The translations under genes and the position numbers were made by a program. The notes beneath the pieces were generated by a model. The model saw nothing but the letters and a program-made list of their open reading frames with translations, did no database searches and had not been told where the DNA came from. Of a stretch of DNA of 64,000 bases, positions 24,044 through 35,010 are shown in pieces. The stretch is from Datisca glomerata (taxonomy: Eukaryota; Streptophyta; Magnoliopsida; Cucurbitales; Datiscaceae). Location: positions 1,178,001 through 1,242,000 of the forward strand of contig QANY01009387.1 of the NCBI GenBank assembly GCA_003255025.1. Direction: 5' to 3'. How positions within the stretch are numbered: position 1 is the first letter of the stretch; every line of letters starts with the position of its first letter.

Positions 24044-26198
24044 TCACTTGGCCTTTTCTTTAGAATCCTCCTTGGACTCTTCTTCACTTTGAGGTGGATT
24101 GAGTGATGCCAGCTTCCCAAATGACTCCTTTGCATCTCCAAAGAAGTCTTTAACTTTATCAAGCACTGTTTTTAGTTGGTCTTTTGTTGGAAGCTAAGAT
24201 TTGGATCCAGATGCACATCCATTACTTTTTACATATTTCAATTAAGAAAATCACCACCACAGGCAATGAAACTTTTAAAATCTTACAGTATCTACATCAA
24301 CAGACTAGAATACGACAAAGAAGAAAGTAAATCACTCACCTCAATTACATCTGTGGTAGAGAGAGCAGCTCTCACATTGCCATTTTCCTGCATATATTAT
24401 GCACATGCTTAAATTCACACTCATACACTCAGTCATTTGTATTTTGGGAAGCGATAGAACTTATGTAAAACAAGCACATATGAAGTAGGAAACGTACAAC
24501 AAGCTTGTAGCCATATCTGAAGTCCGTCGCTGACCGTAGAACTCGGAACTGCTTAAATGCTGTCTTCTGTATCTCATTTTCGTCCTATTCAATAGTAAAA
24601 CATATTCAGTTTCTTGAGAAGAAAAGTTGGATGAAACAATGCCGTTAAAGGTCATAAATTTGGAAGCACCACCACCACAATGTTCGTGCAGAGTGTAAAA
24701 TTGTTTATCCGCAATCTGACATTTGAATAAGCTTGATGCATTCAATTTGAATTTTTACTAATTGACCCCTTCAAATCAAGCTTCAAAAGCCACTAATACC
24801 TTTCACTTGGTCATGGCTACATTTAGGCTAATTTCTTAGGCTGATAGTTCTAGCCTACATATTGACACTTCTTCTGCCATCAGAATTGTTCTTTTCCTCG
24901 TTAGTTGACAACTTACACTTTGAGTATGCTTGAAGCTATCAACACCAAAGAAAACTTCCATCCACAGAAGAATTTAACAGAGATAACACCCTTAGCAATA
25001 ATCTGGGCGTTGTGTAGGCAATATGTTTTGCAATGGATATTAACACAAACGGCGAAGTAATTTAGACAGGCATTTCAACTAAACAAGTTTCAACTCAGTC
25101 TACAACATTCTGGACAAAGCTTTTGGTATTAAGTGAACAAGATAGAGAAGAAAATTACCCGGTAAATAACAGCTGCAAGATTTCTAGCAAGAGTATCTTT
25201 GTAAATATATTTCCCAAGAAAATTATCTTTTGCTGCAACCATGATTTTGGCTGTGGTGCCACCATTTACAAGACTTAGCGGGTACCAAAGATAAACCTGT
25301 ATAGAAAGCCCAAGCAAAGTTCAGGTCTTTTTGTTCCTTCATAAAAAAACATGTAACAGGCAAACCTGATAACATCAACCCAACTACTCTTTTCATGCAA
25401 TTATACTCATCTTAAAATGTGAAACAACTTTGTTTGGCTCCTAGAAACTATAGGAAAATAAAAGAAATTTATTTGAGTTCGATTACTGATCCTTAAACTG
25501 GTGAATTACAATACTAGCACTTTCGTAGGATGTTTTATAGAAAAATAGCACCTGGTCCTATACAATGATAATCCTAGCACTTGTTTGCATGACAAATACC
25601 AAATTATCCTCCATGGCCACCGATTTTCTTATTCCCCTGTTTCTTGCTGCTAGGACCAGACCAGTACAGTCCGAGTTGCTCGAACCAGTACTGTCCGCGT
25701 CCAATCTTTGATTTCATTGAACTGTATTACTCCGAACATTGATAGCATATGGCCAATTTCATATCCAAAAGAGGTGCAAGTATTATCAGAATTCGATGAT
25801 AGATATTTCCATCCACCCTAAGGACGCTATCGTCCACCATTTCCTCCGAAAAACAATTACTTACATTCAATTTTAAAAAAAGAAACACACAAAGTAAAAG
25901 CGATTTAGAGGGAGAGAGAGAGAGTACAAACATTGGCCATACGGATGAAGATGACAAATTTGGGGTTTCCATCGTCTTCAATCTTTGGCAAAGGAGGAGG
26001 TGGAGTCCTTTGAAATTGACGAGCTTGCATTCCTTTTTTACCTTTCGCTTTCACCACCAACTTGTGTTGATTCTTCTGCTGAGGCTTCTGGCTCGTCCTC
26101 GTCGAAAACAGTGAGTGCCTAACCAACCCATCTTCATGTCCCCTCGAATTCGATAATGGAAACCGAACCACCGCCTTCAGAGACATAGCAACCTCCAT
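24044..26198 (-). CDS. HHL1: HHL1, chloroplast thylakoid protein for photosystem II protection
   Basis: This matches HYPERSENSITIVE TO HIGH LIGHT 1, a thylakoid protein known in Arabidopsis to work with LQY1 in repair of photosystem II under strong light. Five exons on the minus strand, each with GT-AG borders and conserved junctions: 26198-25932, 25296-25159, 24584-24498, 24387-24340 and 24193-24044, giving 229 aa, close to the Arabidopsis protein. The N-terminus (about 1-50) is a Ser/Arg-rich transit peptide. Recognisable stretches are KGKKGMQARQFQRTPPPP, FVIFIRMANVYLWYPLSLV (probable membrane-associated hydrophobic segment), GGTTAKIMVAAKDNFLGKY, ARNLAAVIYR, KQFRVLRSATDFRYGYKLV, and the acidic tail after FGDAKESFGKLASLNP. 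No lesion is visible. It is a single-copy housekeeping-type gene and a useful synteny anchor. Confidence 0.93.
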
Positions 26199-27341
26199 TT
26201 TTAGCTCCCAATTTCACTCAGTCTAGCTTGGACGAAATTTCCTGTCTCTGATTGAATAAGAAAGAATTTACGAGGTGGATGACGAGACAGATCACTAAAA
26301 ATGTGCCTAAGAGTCTTATCCTTGCTCTCCGAGTTGCAGCGGGACTGCGGGAGTAGCTTCCAACCACTTGGCAGATGATGAGCATAAGAATTCGACCTTT
26401 GGGTCCACCAAAAAGACTGTCTTTTTCAAACCTTAATATGCCGTTTGATTTAAGTCTGATAATATTAAGATTAAAAATGTGATTAATGAGTATATAATTA
26501 GTAAGAATATAATAAAAAGAATATATGATAACTATATTTAATAATGAGTTAAAATTTTATTTAGATTAATGAGAATGTAAGATTAATGTGTTTGGTTTGA
26601 AAAAAAATTAATGATAAGATGGATATGACATGTTAATTTTATTTTCTTATCCTTCAAATATGCAATAGCGAATAATATTTAACTAAAACAATATTACAAA
26701 AATTATAGAACATCTTAATACACCTACAAAAAATAGATTAAAAAATTATTTTAAAAGAATATAGAATTAAAAAAATATCAGATTTAGGGAGAAAAAAATT
26801 TAAACCCATTAAAAATTTGATTTAAAACTTCATTAAATTTAGGTTAAGAAAAAGTCAAGCCCAATAATGAGAAAGACATGTTATATAAGCTCACAACCCA
26901 TCAATTTTGGGTTTAAAGGTTATACGACTATTAAAACAATGAGAGAACATCGATCATTTAAAAAAATAAAAATAACTAAAAATAAAAGAAAAATAAAAAA
27001 TTGTGACTCTCAAAAACGATTGAGCATGAGATATGTAAACATGAAAGATGATTTACCGGCCAGCCTAGATTCAAAGCAAAACGTTCTGCCAACTTGCAGA
27101 CAATATTTTTTTATACATGGATATGAGACGATAGTCAAATATCATCATCAAGTTCTTTTGTACAAGCAGGTCTATTGAATTTCCGTGCAGAGCCAGAAGA
27201 CATAAGCCACGCAATTGATATCCTTTTGGTGTATAAGTTATTAAGTTCACGTGATGTATACAAGGTAGATTAGAATCTCGGTTTATATTCTAACTTCTCA
27301 TCAACTATTGGACATTGGCAGTTAATTTACACCCACAATCT
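26199..27341. other. Spacer upstream of HHL1, no gene supported
   Basis: The part next to 26199 is the HHL1 5' UTR and promoter. The rest is very AT-rich. A 103-codon plus-strand frame at 26867-27178 has no recognisable family, a lysine-rich composition and no splice context, and is not called. Confidence 0.4.
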
Positions 27342-27350
27342 TTAAAATGT

Positions 27351-29247
27351 GAATTATTTAGATAAATATACATTTTTAAATTTAGTTAAAAAATTTATAC
27401 TTTTTTTTAAAAATAAGAAATTTTATACTCCTCTCACCAACTTCACATCATCATTTATAATCTCTCTTTTTTCATAATTTATTTTTCTTTTCCAATACAC
27501 ATATCAAATCAATTTAATAATATCTTATTCTTCTTATTTTTTTTCAATGAAACTTCTTTTAAAATTTGAAGGTTCAAGTATTTTTTTATGATTATTTAAA
27601 TCATTCAAATAGTTATTTTTTATCAGTCAACACGCATACATCATGTGACTATTTGAAAGGTTCAAGTAATTACTTTATGACAACTTGAATCCTTCGAGTA
27701 GTGTTTATGACTACTTGAATGTTTTAAGTAGTTGTTGTTTTCTTTTGTCAGCAATTACCCATACACCAGGTGACTACTTAAAGGGTTCAAGTAATTTTTT
27801 ATGATTACTTGAAGAATTCAAGTAGCTTTTATAACAGCTTGAGTCTTTTTTTGGATCAAAAAATAGGAGAAAATGAACGTTGAGTACTTAAAGGGTTCAG
27901 GTAGTCAACAAAAGCTACTCGAATCATTCAAGTACTCAAAATCCTTTTTCTCTTATGTTTTGGACACAGTAAAGATTCGAGTAGTCATGAAAAGCTACTT
28001 GAGTATTTCAAGTAGTCAAAAAAAATTACTTTAACCCCTCAATTAGTCATAAAAAATTACTTGAACCCCTCAAGTAGTCATCTGGTGTATGAGTATTGAC
28101 TGATACAAAAAATTATTTGAACCATTCAAATAGTGATTTTTTATTCTTAAAGTCAAAACAAGTAATTACTTGAATTGTCCAAGTAGTTGTATATGACTAC
28201 TTGAACCCTTCAAGTAGTTGTTTATGTCTATTTGAAGGGTTCAAATATTTTTTTTTGTCAGTCAATAACCCATACACCATGTGACTACTTGAATAATTCA
28301 AGTAGTTATTTATGACTATTATAACCTTTCAAGTAGTTATTTTTGTTTGCTTAGGCGGCAACCCAAACAGCAGGTGACTTCTTGAAGGGTTCAAATAGTT
28401 TTTTGCATCTAAAAAAATAAGAGAAAATGAAAGTTGAATACCTGAAGGGTTCAAGTAGTTTTTTATGACTACTTGAACCCTTCGAGTACTCAACGTTCAT
28501 TTTCTCCTTTTTTACGTAAAAAAGATGCTCAAGTAGTTATAAAAGTTACTTGAACCCTTCAAAATAGTCATAAAAACTACTTGAACCATTTAAATAATCA
28601 TAAAAATCTAATTGAACCCTTCAAGTAATCTACTTGAACCCTTCAAGTAGTCACTTGATATTTAGGTTGTTGACTGACAAAATAAAAAATAATTACTTGA
28701 AGGTTTCAAATAGTCATAAACATGTACTTGAATCCTTCAAATAGTCACATGGTGTATGCACTATTGACTGACACAAAAAGCATTTGAACCATTCAAATAG
28801 TCATAAATAACTACTTGAACAGTTCAAATAATCATAAAAAGCTACTTGGACTTTAAGTACTAACGTTCATTTTCTCTTATTTTTAAGACGCAAAAAAATG
28901 CTTAAGTAGTCATAAAAAATTTACTTTAGCCCTTCAAGTAATCATTTGGTGTTTGAGTTGCTGACTGACAAAATAAAAAATAACTGTTTGAACCCTTCAA
29001 GCAATTTCTTGAAGAATAAAAATGAGTTTCCTTAAATAAAAGAGAAGAAAAAGAAAAAGAAAATATGATTTGATTGATTTGATGGTGCATTAAGAATGGA
29101 AAAAGAAATGATGAAGAAAGAGAGAGAGATAAGTAGTGATGTGAAGAAATGATTACAAGTACTTATCTAATTAAAATTTCTTATTTTTAGAAAGGGGTAT
29201 AAATTTATTTAGTCAAATTCAAAAGTGTATATTTATCTAAACAACCC
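27351..29247. mobile_element. Long-inverted-repeat foldback element (Mutator-like, non-autonomous)
   Basis: The two ends are long inverted repeats. The left segment from 27352 and the reverse complement of the segment ending at 29247 share TTTAGATAAATATAC, then a TTTTAAATTT/GACTAA-type stretch, AATTTATAC and TAAAAATAAGAAATTTTA, with looser similarity continuing for about 200 bp through CTTCACATCATC and ATCAAATCAAT. The element is flanked by a near-perfect direct repeat, TTAAAATGTG (27342-27351) and TTAAAATGAG (29248-29257); a 9-bp target duplication is typical of Mutator-like elements. No coding frame. The interior is almost entirely the palindromic array listed separately. Confidence 0.72.
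27560..29010. repeat. Palindromic 'CTACTTGAA...TTCAAGTAG' repeat array
   Basis: Dozens of copies of the near-palindrome CTACTTGAA-CCC/GGG-TTCAAGTAG, often joined by short AT-rich linkers such as TCATAAAAA. Longer modules recur in both orientations: one contains GAGAAAATGAACGTTGAGTA and appears reverse-complemented near 27930, 28490 and 28870; another contains CATACACCATGTGACTA (and its reverse complement CATGGTGTATG). The array can therefore form both local and long-range hairpins. Confidence 0.9.
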
Positions 29248-29257
29248 TTAAAATGAG

Positions 29258-29559
29258 AAGAGCTACTCAAATGAACTTTTAAAGTTGACAAAAATGATCC
29301 TCCATAATTTAATTCCGTCAAATTTTCTACCTTCAATGAGTACATTTTTCTTCTTTTTCTGAATTTCTAGAGTTTATATACCACGTGTGATTGATCAAAT
29401 AATTCTTCGTCACTTTTGCATGTAAAATTACCAATGAGCTAAAGTTTTACGTGTTAGTTGAATTTAATCCTACTAATCAATATACACATGTGATGTAAGT
29501 GTAATTAAATATATTATATTTTTAGTTGTGATTATTAATTATAATTACACTGTGTTTAT
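29258..29559. other. AT-rich spacer between two repeat arrays
   Basis: No coding frame. The spacer includes GT/AT-rich stretches that lead into the next array. Confidence 0.4.
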
Positions 29560-29990
29560 GTGAATTAAATAAAAATATATAACACGATATTACATGTGTA
29601 GTGTATCACACTGCATGATGTGGTACATTACATGTGTGGTAAACACGACAATCGTATAGTTTTCGTATACACTACACGATGTGGTACACTACATGTGTAG
29701 TGTACACGATGATCGTATAGTCATCGTGTACACTATATGATGTGGTACATTATAATTACATGATTGTGTAGTCATCGTTATACACTACACGATGTGATAC
29801 ACGACGATCGTCTAGTAATTGTGTACACTACAATGTGGTACACTATATGTGTAGTGTACACGGAGATCGTGTAGTCATCATGTACACTATATGATGTGGT
29901 ACACGACGATCATGTAGTCATCGTGCACACTACACGATACGGTACACGACGATCATGTAATCATCTTGTACATAACACGATGACTACATA
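29560..29990. repeat. Tandem array of roughly 60-75 bp GTACACTACACGATG units
   Basis: About seven imperfect units are built from CACTACACGATGTGGTACAC and ACGATCGTGTAGTCATCGTG-type halves. Since ACACTACACGATG and CATCGTGTAGTGT are reverse complements, each unit is also partly palindromic. The sequence is unrelated to the CTACTTGAA array next to it. Confidence 0.85.
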
Positions 29991-30481
29991 ATATCTATTT
30001 TTCTCATCAAAATTTTTTGAGTCTTCCAACAAACTATCTACTTTTCACCTAAATACTCATTTTTTTTATGGTTGAAAATTTTTTCAAGTCCTCCAACTAA
30101 ATACTTATTTTTTCTCTTTAAGCTATTCTTTCTTGTTTGGTCGCCGAAAAAATCCTACATCAAACAAAGTCAAAAAAGTTCATGGAAAAGAAAATGATAG
30201 AAACAAATCCGAGAAAAAAGCAAAAATCCAAATACGAACTTACAAGGATGAAAACATCGAAGGATTTTCGTAAAGAATAGCGGGAAGAGAGAAGGAAAAT
30301 CCCAGATGAAATTAAAAAAAGTGGGAAAATAAAAGAACACTACATATTGACAAATTTTTAAAAGGAAATAAATTGATTTTTGATAAAAAAAAGAAAAACA
30401 AAAATTGTAGAAGAAGCGGAGAAGAAGATGAAAACGAAGACGAAGAGTCCATGAAAGGGAGAAACAGATGCAATTAATTTG

Positions 30482-30567
30482 ATATCTTCTAAAAATGCCG
30501 GGCATCTCCTTGTAAGTGTTCAAGCTATGGTAGATGATATCTTCTAAAATGCCGGGCATCTCCTTTG
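30482..30567. repeat. Short direct duplication
   Basis: A 30-bp segment (core ATGCCGGGCATCTCCTT, after ATATCTTCTAAAA) occurs at about 30482 and again at about 30537. This is a local tandem copy next to the retroelement fragment at 30630, with no coding role seen. The preceding 30000-30480 is A-rich and G-poor spacer; a 134-codon minus-strand frame across it (30574-30170) is low-complexity Phe-rich and not called. Confidence 0.7.
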
Positions 30568-30629
30568 TCGTCACTGCAAATACATCTATGTTTCCTTTAG
30601 AAACACTATCAACTTATTTTTCTCATTTT

Positions 30630-31369
30630 CCTCTAGATGTGCGCCAATGTTGGTCACCTTCTAGGTCCCTTCTTCCAAACATATAAGCTTCATTTCCTTT
30701 CCTTTTCGTACCTTGGGCCGTCTCATCTATTTTCCTGTGATTGCAATAAATCCGCGGGCCTTTTTCCTTTGGCCTTCTCCGTAGCCTTTTTCTTAGCAGC
30801 TCTTAAAGCAGTCACTAAATATATGCGAGTCATGGCCTGGTCGCCTCTTATTGTTCTCACTCTCTTTGGTGACGGGTACTTCAACACTTGGTAGAATATT
30901 GAGGGTACAACCTTCATCCTGTGGAGCTAGGTACTCCCTAGGATTATGTTGTACGGGGACGTCGTTCTCAGCACCATGAATTGGGTCATATAGTTAAACG
31001 GATCCGCGTTTACCAAGAGAGTCAGAGTCCCTTCTAAGTAGTTGATGGCTTCGTTGAAATCGATCAACAACTGCAAAGTCCCTTGCAACTTTTGATCTCC
31101 CATGGACATTTTCTCCACGATCGCTCGGTATAGGATGTTCACCAGGCTCCCATCATCCACTAAGACCCTCCTCAACAAGTAGTTGCAAACTTGTATTGAA
31201 ATGATGAGGGCATCGTTGTGGTGTCTGTCGTGTTCCAAATTAGAGTCGTTGAACACTAACGGCGAATCCTCGTTGAGGACTTTTGCTGATATCCTTCTAA
31301 CATTGGGCACTTGCACTATATTTTCCTTTCCTTTCTTGTTGTCCCCACTTGTTCGGTTAATGCTATAAC
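30630..31369 (-). pseudogene. Ty3/gypsy aspartic protease and linker fragment
   Basis: On the minus strand, 31316-30927 reads as a retropepsin region: RHHNDALIISIQVCNYLLRR, then the active site VLVDDGSLVNILY, then FNEAINYLEGTLTLLV and TTSPYNIILGST. The next frame (30917-30723) continues with QVLKYPSPKRVRTIRGDQAM and a lysine-rich linker, typical of the protease-RT junction in plant gypsy elements. Frame changes and the absence of RT show it is a fragment. It belongs with the gag start at 33465-33800 and the LTR at 33840, all on the same strand and interrupted by the insertion at 31370. Confidence 0.8.
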
Positions 31370-33460
31370 TGTTGGGATTATGCCCTCAAAGTATGTGTAT
31401 TGATATTTGGATATGAAATTTCAAAAGAATTATATTTTTCTTATAATCATTCTTTTAAATTATTGTTGAATGATTTATATAAATATCTGAAAATTTTATA
31501 TTCATTAATGATACTATAATCTTGTATTAGTACGAGAGGATTAAGATAATAGATAATGAATAAAATTGTCAGCAAGATATTAAAGTATGAAATCTTTAAT
31601 GAATGGCTGCTAGTACGGTTCACTAAGCATTAGGAATATGTGTGATCTAGATCTAGATCATTGATGTGGATATACATCTTAGTGAAGATACTTTATATAA
31701 TAAGATTACATATGATAGGACCGATGTGAAAATCTTTATTAACGTGTCGTTTATCATATAGATTTAATACACATCAATTCGATGATCATATGTAGATCAG
31801 TCTGAATCCTGAGTAGTCGTGAACTTATATGCATGTCTACTGGATCTTTTGATTCACTCGTTAAGGTTTGTTTGTTAATCAGGCTAGTGACTTTTGTTTT
31901 GAAGATTCAGTGATGTGAACAGCTAGGGACATGATCTTACAAGATTTAGAATCTAAGCTTTTCTAACAGAGGCTCCCTTAAGTATTAATTCTGGAACTAA
32001 ATGATTATTGAGCTCAAATTTATAATAAGATTATAAATTAGTCATTCACTAGTTGAATAATGGTACTTAAGGAGCAAGAGGTAATTAGAAGAGTAAAACG
32101 GTAATTTTGATCAGTTCTAATTTACGAACCAATAATTTGAGGACATAACTACCCTAAATGATTATGTTAGTGGACTACACGAAAATACTGTAAATACATT
32201 CTATAATCTCTAAGAGTGCATTTTCATATTTATAGTAGAGTAATAATGAAATTATTAAAAAAGATTATTTAATTAATAACATGGTTTATTGGAGCTTAGG
32301 ATTATAGGTTCATGGTCCTCAATTCACCTCTATACTACACTGTCTAGGGTATAAATATTTCAGGACATAAGAAAAAAATTGATTTACAAAAAGAATTTTT
32401 ATTCTAGGGTAAATGCATATTTATGAGATAATTATGTGTGATTAATTAATTAAATTATTTATATATTTAAGTATAATTTTCGAAATTTAATATATATATA
32501 TATATAATTATCGATTTTTTTAATTATCGATAAGTGACACAGAATATCTAATTTGTGAAATACCAGATAAGTTAGTTGATAAGGATAATCAGATATGTTA
32601 TTTTGAATTAACTGATCTCTAGATAATTATCTGATTAAAATAAATATTTAATACACAGTATTTGTCATGTGTCAATCACGGATAGGGTATCAAAAATTGA
32701 CATGGACTATCGTGGTGCCATGTGGCATAACAGTAGTGAGTGTGCAACACTGTGCTGGCTCACGGCACACTGCAGTGCCATGCGGCATTGGGTTGTGCAC
32801 AATCGCAGTGAGTCCACTGCAAATGGTAAGTTTATAATTAAATTTTATTTTATTTTATCCTTAAAAATCAGATACGTCATTATTTAAAATATATACAGAT
32901 ATTATTCTGATGGCTAGGTGTTAGAAAGAAGATGAGAGAATCAGTTGATCAGATTATCAGTTCGTAAATCAAGAGTTGAATTGAGAACACGATTGGTGTC
33001 AGAGCGATTTTTTTTGTGTTTAAACGTTAATCAAATCTCTAAAAGAATAATGATCACGTTCTTTTAGAGAATCGTCTCACTAAAACCATTCTCAGTAAAT
33101 ATCTAGATGTCATGTGTTGCGAACATCTAGAGACAGAAAAAATGTCATGTAATATTCTACGTGCTCACACACGTCCTAATGCGTTGAGGATTGACTTTGA
33201 AGATCTTGGTGTGGATTTCGGAGTCCACTGATCGTTGGAACAGAGTATCGATCAGTTTTTGCAAGGACACTTGATATAGGCTACAAGAGCTATATGATTC
33301 CTAACCTTGTATGTTATAGATTTAACTTATAAATATATAATAGATCTAGATTGATTGAAAAAGAGTTTTCAATAAAAGTTTTTATTTGGTTATTGTGGCA
33401 TTGCGTAAGTTTTGTTTTATTAAATGATTCAATTTTTATTAGAAGTTTAATTTTTTAAAT
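31370..33460 (+). mobile_element. Copia-type LTR with primer-binding site, inserted in the gypsy fragment
   Basis: The segment begins with TGTTGGGATTATGCCC and an LTR-like body runs to ...GAACA at 32989. The TTGGTGTCAGAGC sequence that follows (from 32993) closely resembles the usual TTGGTATCAGAGC primer-binding site for initiator methionine tRNA. About 450 bp of untranslated leader follow, and then gypsy sequence resumes near 33465. No gag-pol and no second LTR were found, so it is a truncated or recombined copy. The 1.6 kb LTR length assumes both ends are right; the right boundary is approximate. Confidence 0.6.
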
Positions 33461-33464
33461 GGCC

Positions 33465-33800
33465 TTGCACTTCCGCCGCCCACTCGCCGCGACGACCAAC
33501 AATAACCGTGTTATTTTCCCATTCATCGTCCTTCACTCGTTGGCTGACCTTTGCTCACATTTTTGCATGTTCCTGTTGTAGTGTGTTGACCTGATCTTGC
33601 ACATTCTGCCATACATTACATATTGCTTCAGCGTTCCTCCGTTCCATCTCATGCATCCTGTTACCATTTAGGATCATCTGCAGCATTTTTTCTGTGGGGT
33701 CGGTTGATCTAGCTCATCTTCATTTCTAGTTCTATTATCGTCATTTAGAGCTGCATTGGATCTGGTTCTAGGCATGTTTATGGTCTTGTAGGGTGACTCT
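33465..33800 (-). pseudogene. Gypsy gag N-terminal fragment
   Basis: Reading leftward, the sequence TTGGTGCTTTCATTGAGAG (plus strand about 33820-33838) follows the LTR and precedes an ATG near 33778 starting MPRTRSNAALNDDNRTRNED, a basic gag-like N-terminus. A frame change follows, then MHEMERRNAEAICNVWQNV and VNTLQQEHAKM with a stop. The fragment is cut by the copia-type insertion. Confidence 0.65.
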
Positions 33801-33839
33801 CTTGAACTTTTCTCTCAACTCTCAATGAAAGCACCAACA

Positions 33840-34530
33840 TGTAAATGATTTTTTTCGCTAATTAGGGATCAAAAGGAAAAGTATTGATAAAGCTTGATTT
33901 ATATGAATATTAATGAGGGAGAGAGAGAGTTTAAGAACAAGAGAATGTAAGAAGTAAGTGCTTTGAGTTCTATTTGCTTGAGTTGTATTGAATGATTGTG
34001 TTTCATTTAATACACTAGCATTTATATAGGCTTCCTAGTTTCCATGAACTGATTAGAATAATAATAAAAAGGAGGGGACGTTTCTGCCAGGTATGACCCT
34101 TCTTCCCTTCCTTATTCATCATTTTCATATGTCTCATTCAGCCACCAATCAGTGACAATCACTTAGCGATTTCTTATGGTCAGAGCGGGTAAGTCATAGC
34201 CACTTGGTGGCTTGCCATCCTGTCTCGTCCGAGTTATTCAGCTACCTAATCAACATGCCACTTGACCCTCATTCCGAACTGTTCATGGTAGTTTTTCGAG
34301 TCTCAAGTTTCTATTCCTATTCCAGAGGTGTGGGTAGTCTTTTCTCGTTCTTGAAGATGCGAGTCCCTCGCCATCTAGTTCCCGTTATCTAACCACATTT
34401 TTCTCATTCTGACGCTCTTTCCCATTCTGATGCTCTTCCTGTTTTTGATGTGCTGGTCCCTCCTGTTTTCTTATGGGTGTCTTGCGACGTCAGTCTTCTT
34501 TCTCATTTTCTCTTTCCTGTGACTCTCTGC
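33840..34530 (-). repeat. LTR of the gypsy remnant (approximate right end)
   Basis: The segment starts with TGTAAATGATTTTT next to the gag leader. Its middle part (CATTCAGCCACCAATCAGTGACA, then CCACTTGGTGGCTTGCCA and ACTTGACCCTCATTCCGAAC) is clearly related to the LTRs at 39106 and 43102, so the two elements belong to the same family. The outer end was not located precisely. Confidence 0.55.
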
Positions 34531-34559
34531 GAGCCTTTTGGTTAGCCTACCTTGTCAAT

Positions 34560-35010
34560 GTGGTAGTGTGTATTGTTTACTGGTTGACTAAGCATACATG
34601 TATAGCCCGATCAATAATGGAATCTAAGTTGATTGCTCTAGATAAGTGTAGTGAAGAGGTTGAATAGCTACACAATTTCTTAGAAGATATTTCATCATGG
34701 AGAAAGCTTATGCCAGCAATTTCCATCCATTGTGAAAGTCATTCTACAATTGGAAGGGCATTGAGCAACATATACAATGATAATTCTAGACATGTACATC
34801 AGAGGCATAATGCAATTAAACAACTAGTCTAAACTAAGTGATATCTATTGGCTCTGTAAAGTCAAAGAATAACATTGCAGCCTGCTAACTAAAGTATTAA
34901 ATAATGAGTTAGTCCATAACTATCAAGGCGAATGAAGGTAAATCCCATGAAAGAATAAGTTAATACGATAGATTTCTCCAATCCAAGTGACTGAATATCT
35001 CAAGAACTAG
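34560..35010 (+). pseudogene. Copia RNase H fragment
   Basis: The plus-strand reading WLTKHTCIARSIMESKLIALD followed, after a stop, by HNFLEDISSWRKLMPAISIH, and then STIGRALSNIYND and RHVHQRHNAIKQLV, is the C-terminal RNase H of Ty1/copia polyproteins. In-frame stops interrupt it (34665 and in the downstream part). No other pol domain is nearby, so it is an isolated relic. Confidence 0.8.

Noticed and set aside
26867..27178. 103-codon plus-strand frame in the HHL1 upstream spacer
   Set aside because: Lysine-rich from AT-rich DNA, no domain, no splice context.
27560..29990. CRISPR-like array
   Set aside because: Units are palindromic and nearly contiguous without unique spacers of fixed length, the DNA is from a plant nucleus, and no cas genes are present.
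30170..30574. 134-codon Phe-rich minus-strand frame
   Set aside because: Composition follows the A-rich plus strand; it spans a local duplication and shows no conserved motif.
34204..34392. Plus-strand frame in the gypsy LTR
   Set aside because: It falls inside sequence shared with other LTRs of the family and encodes nothing recognisable.
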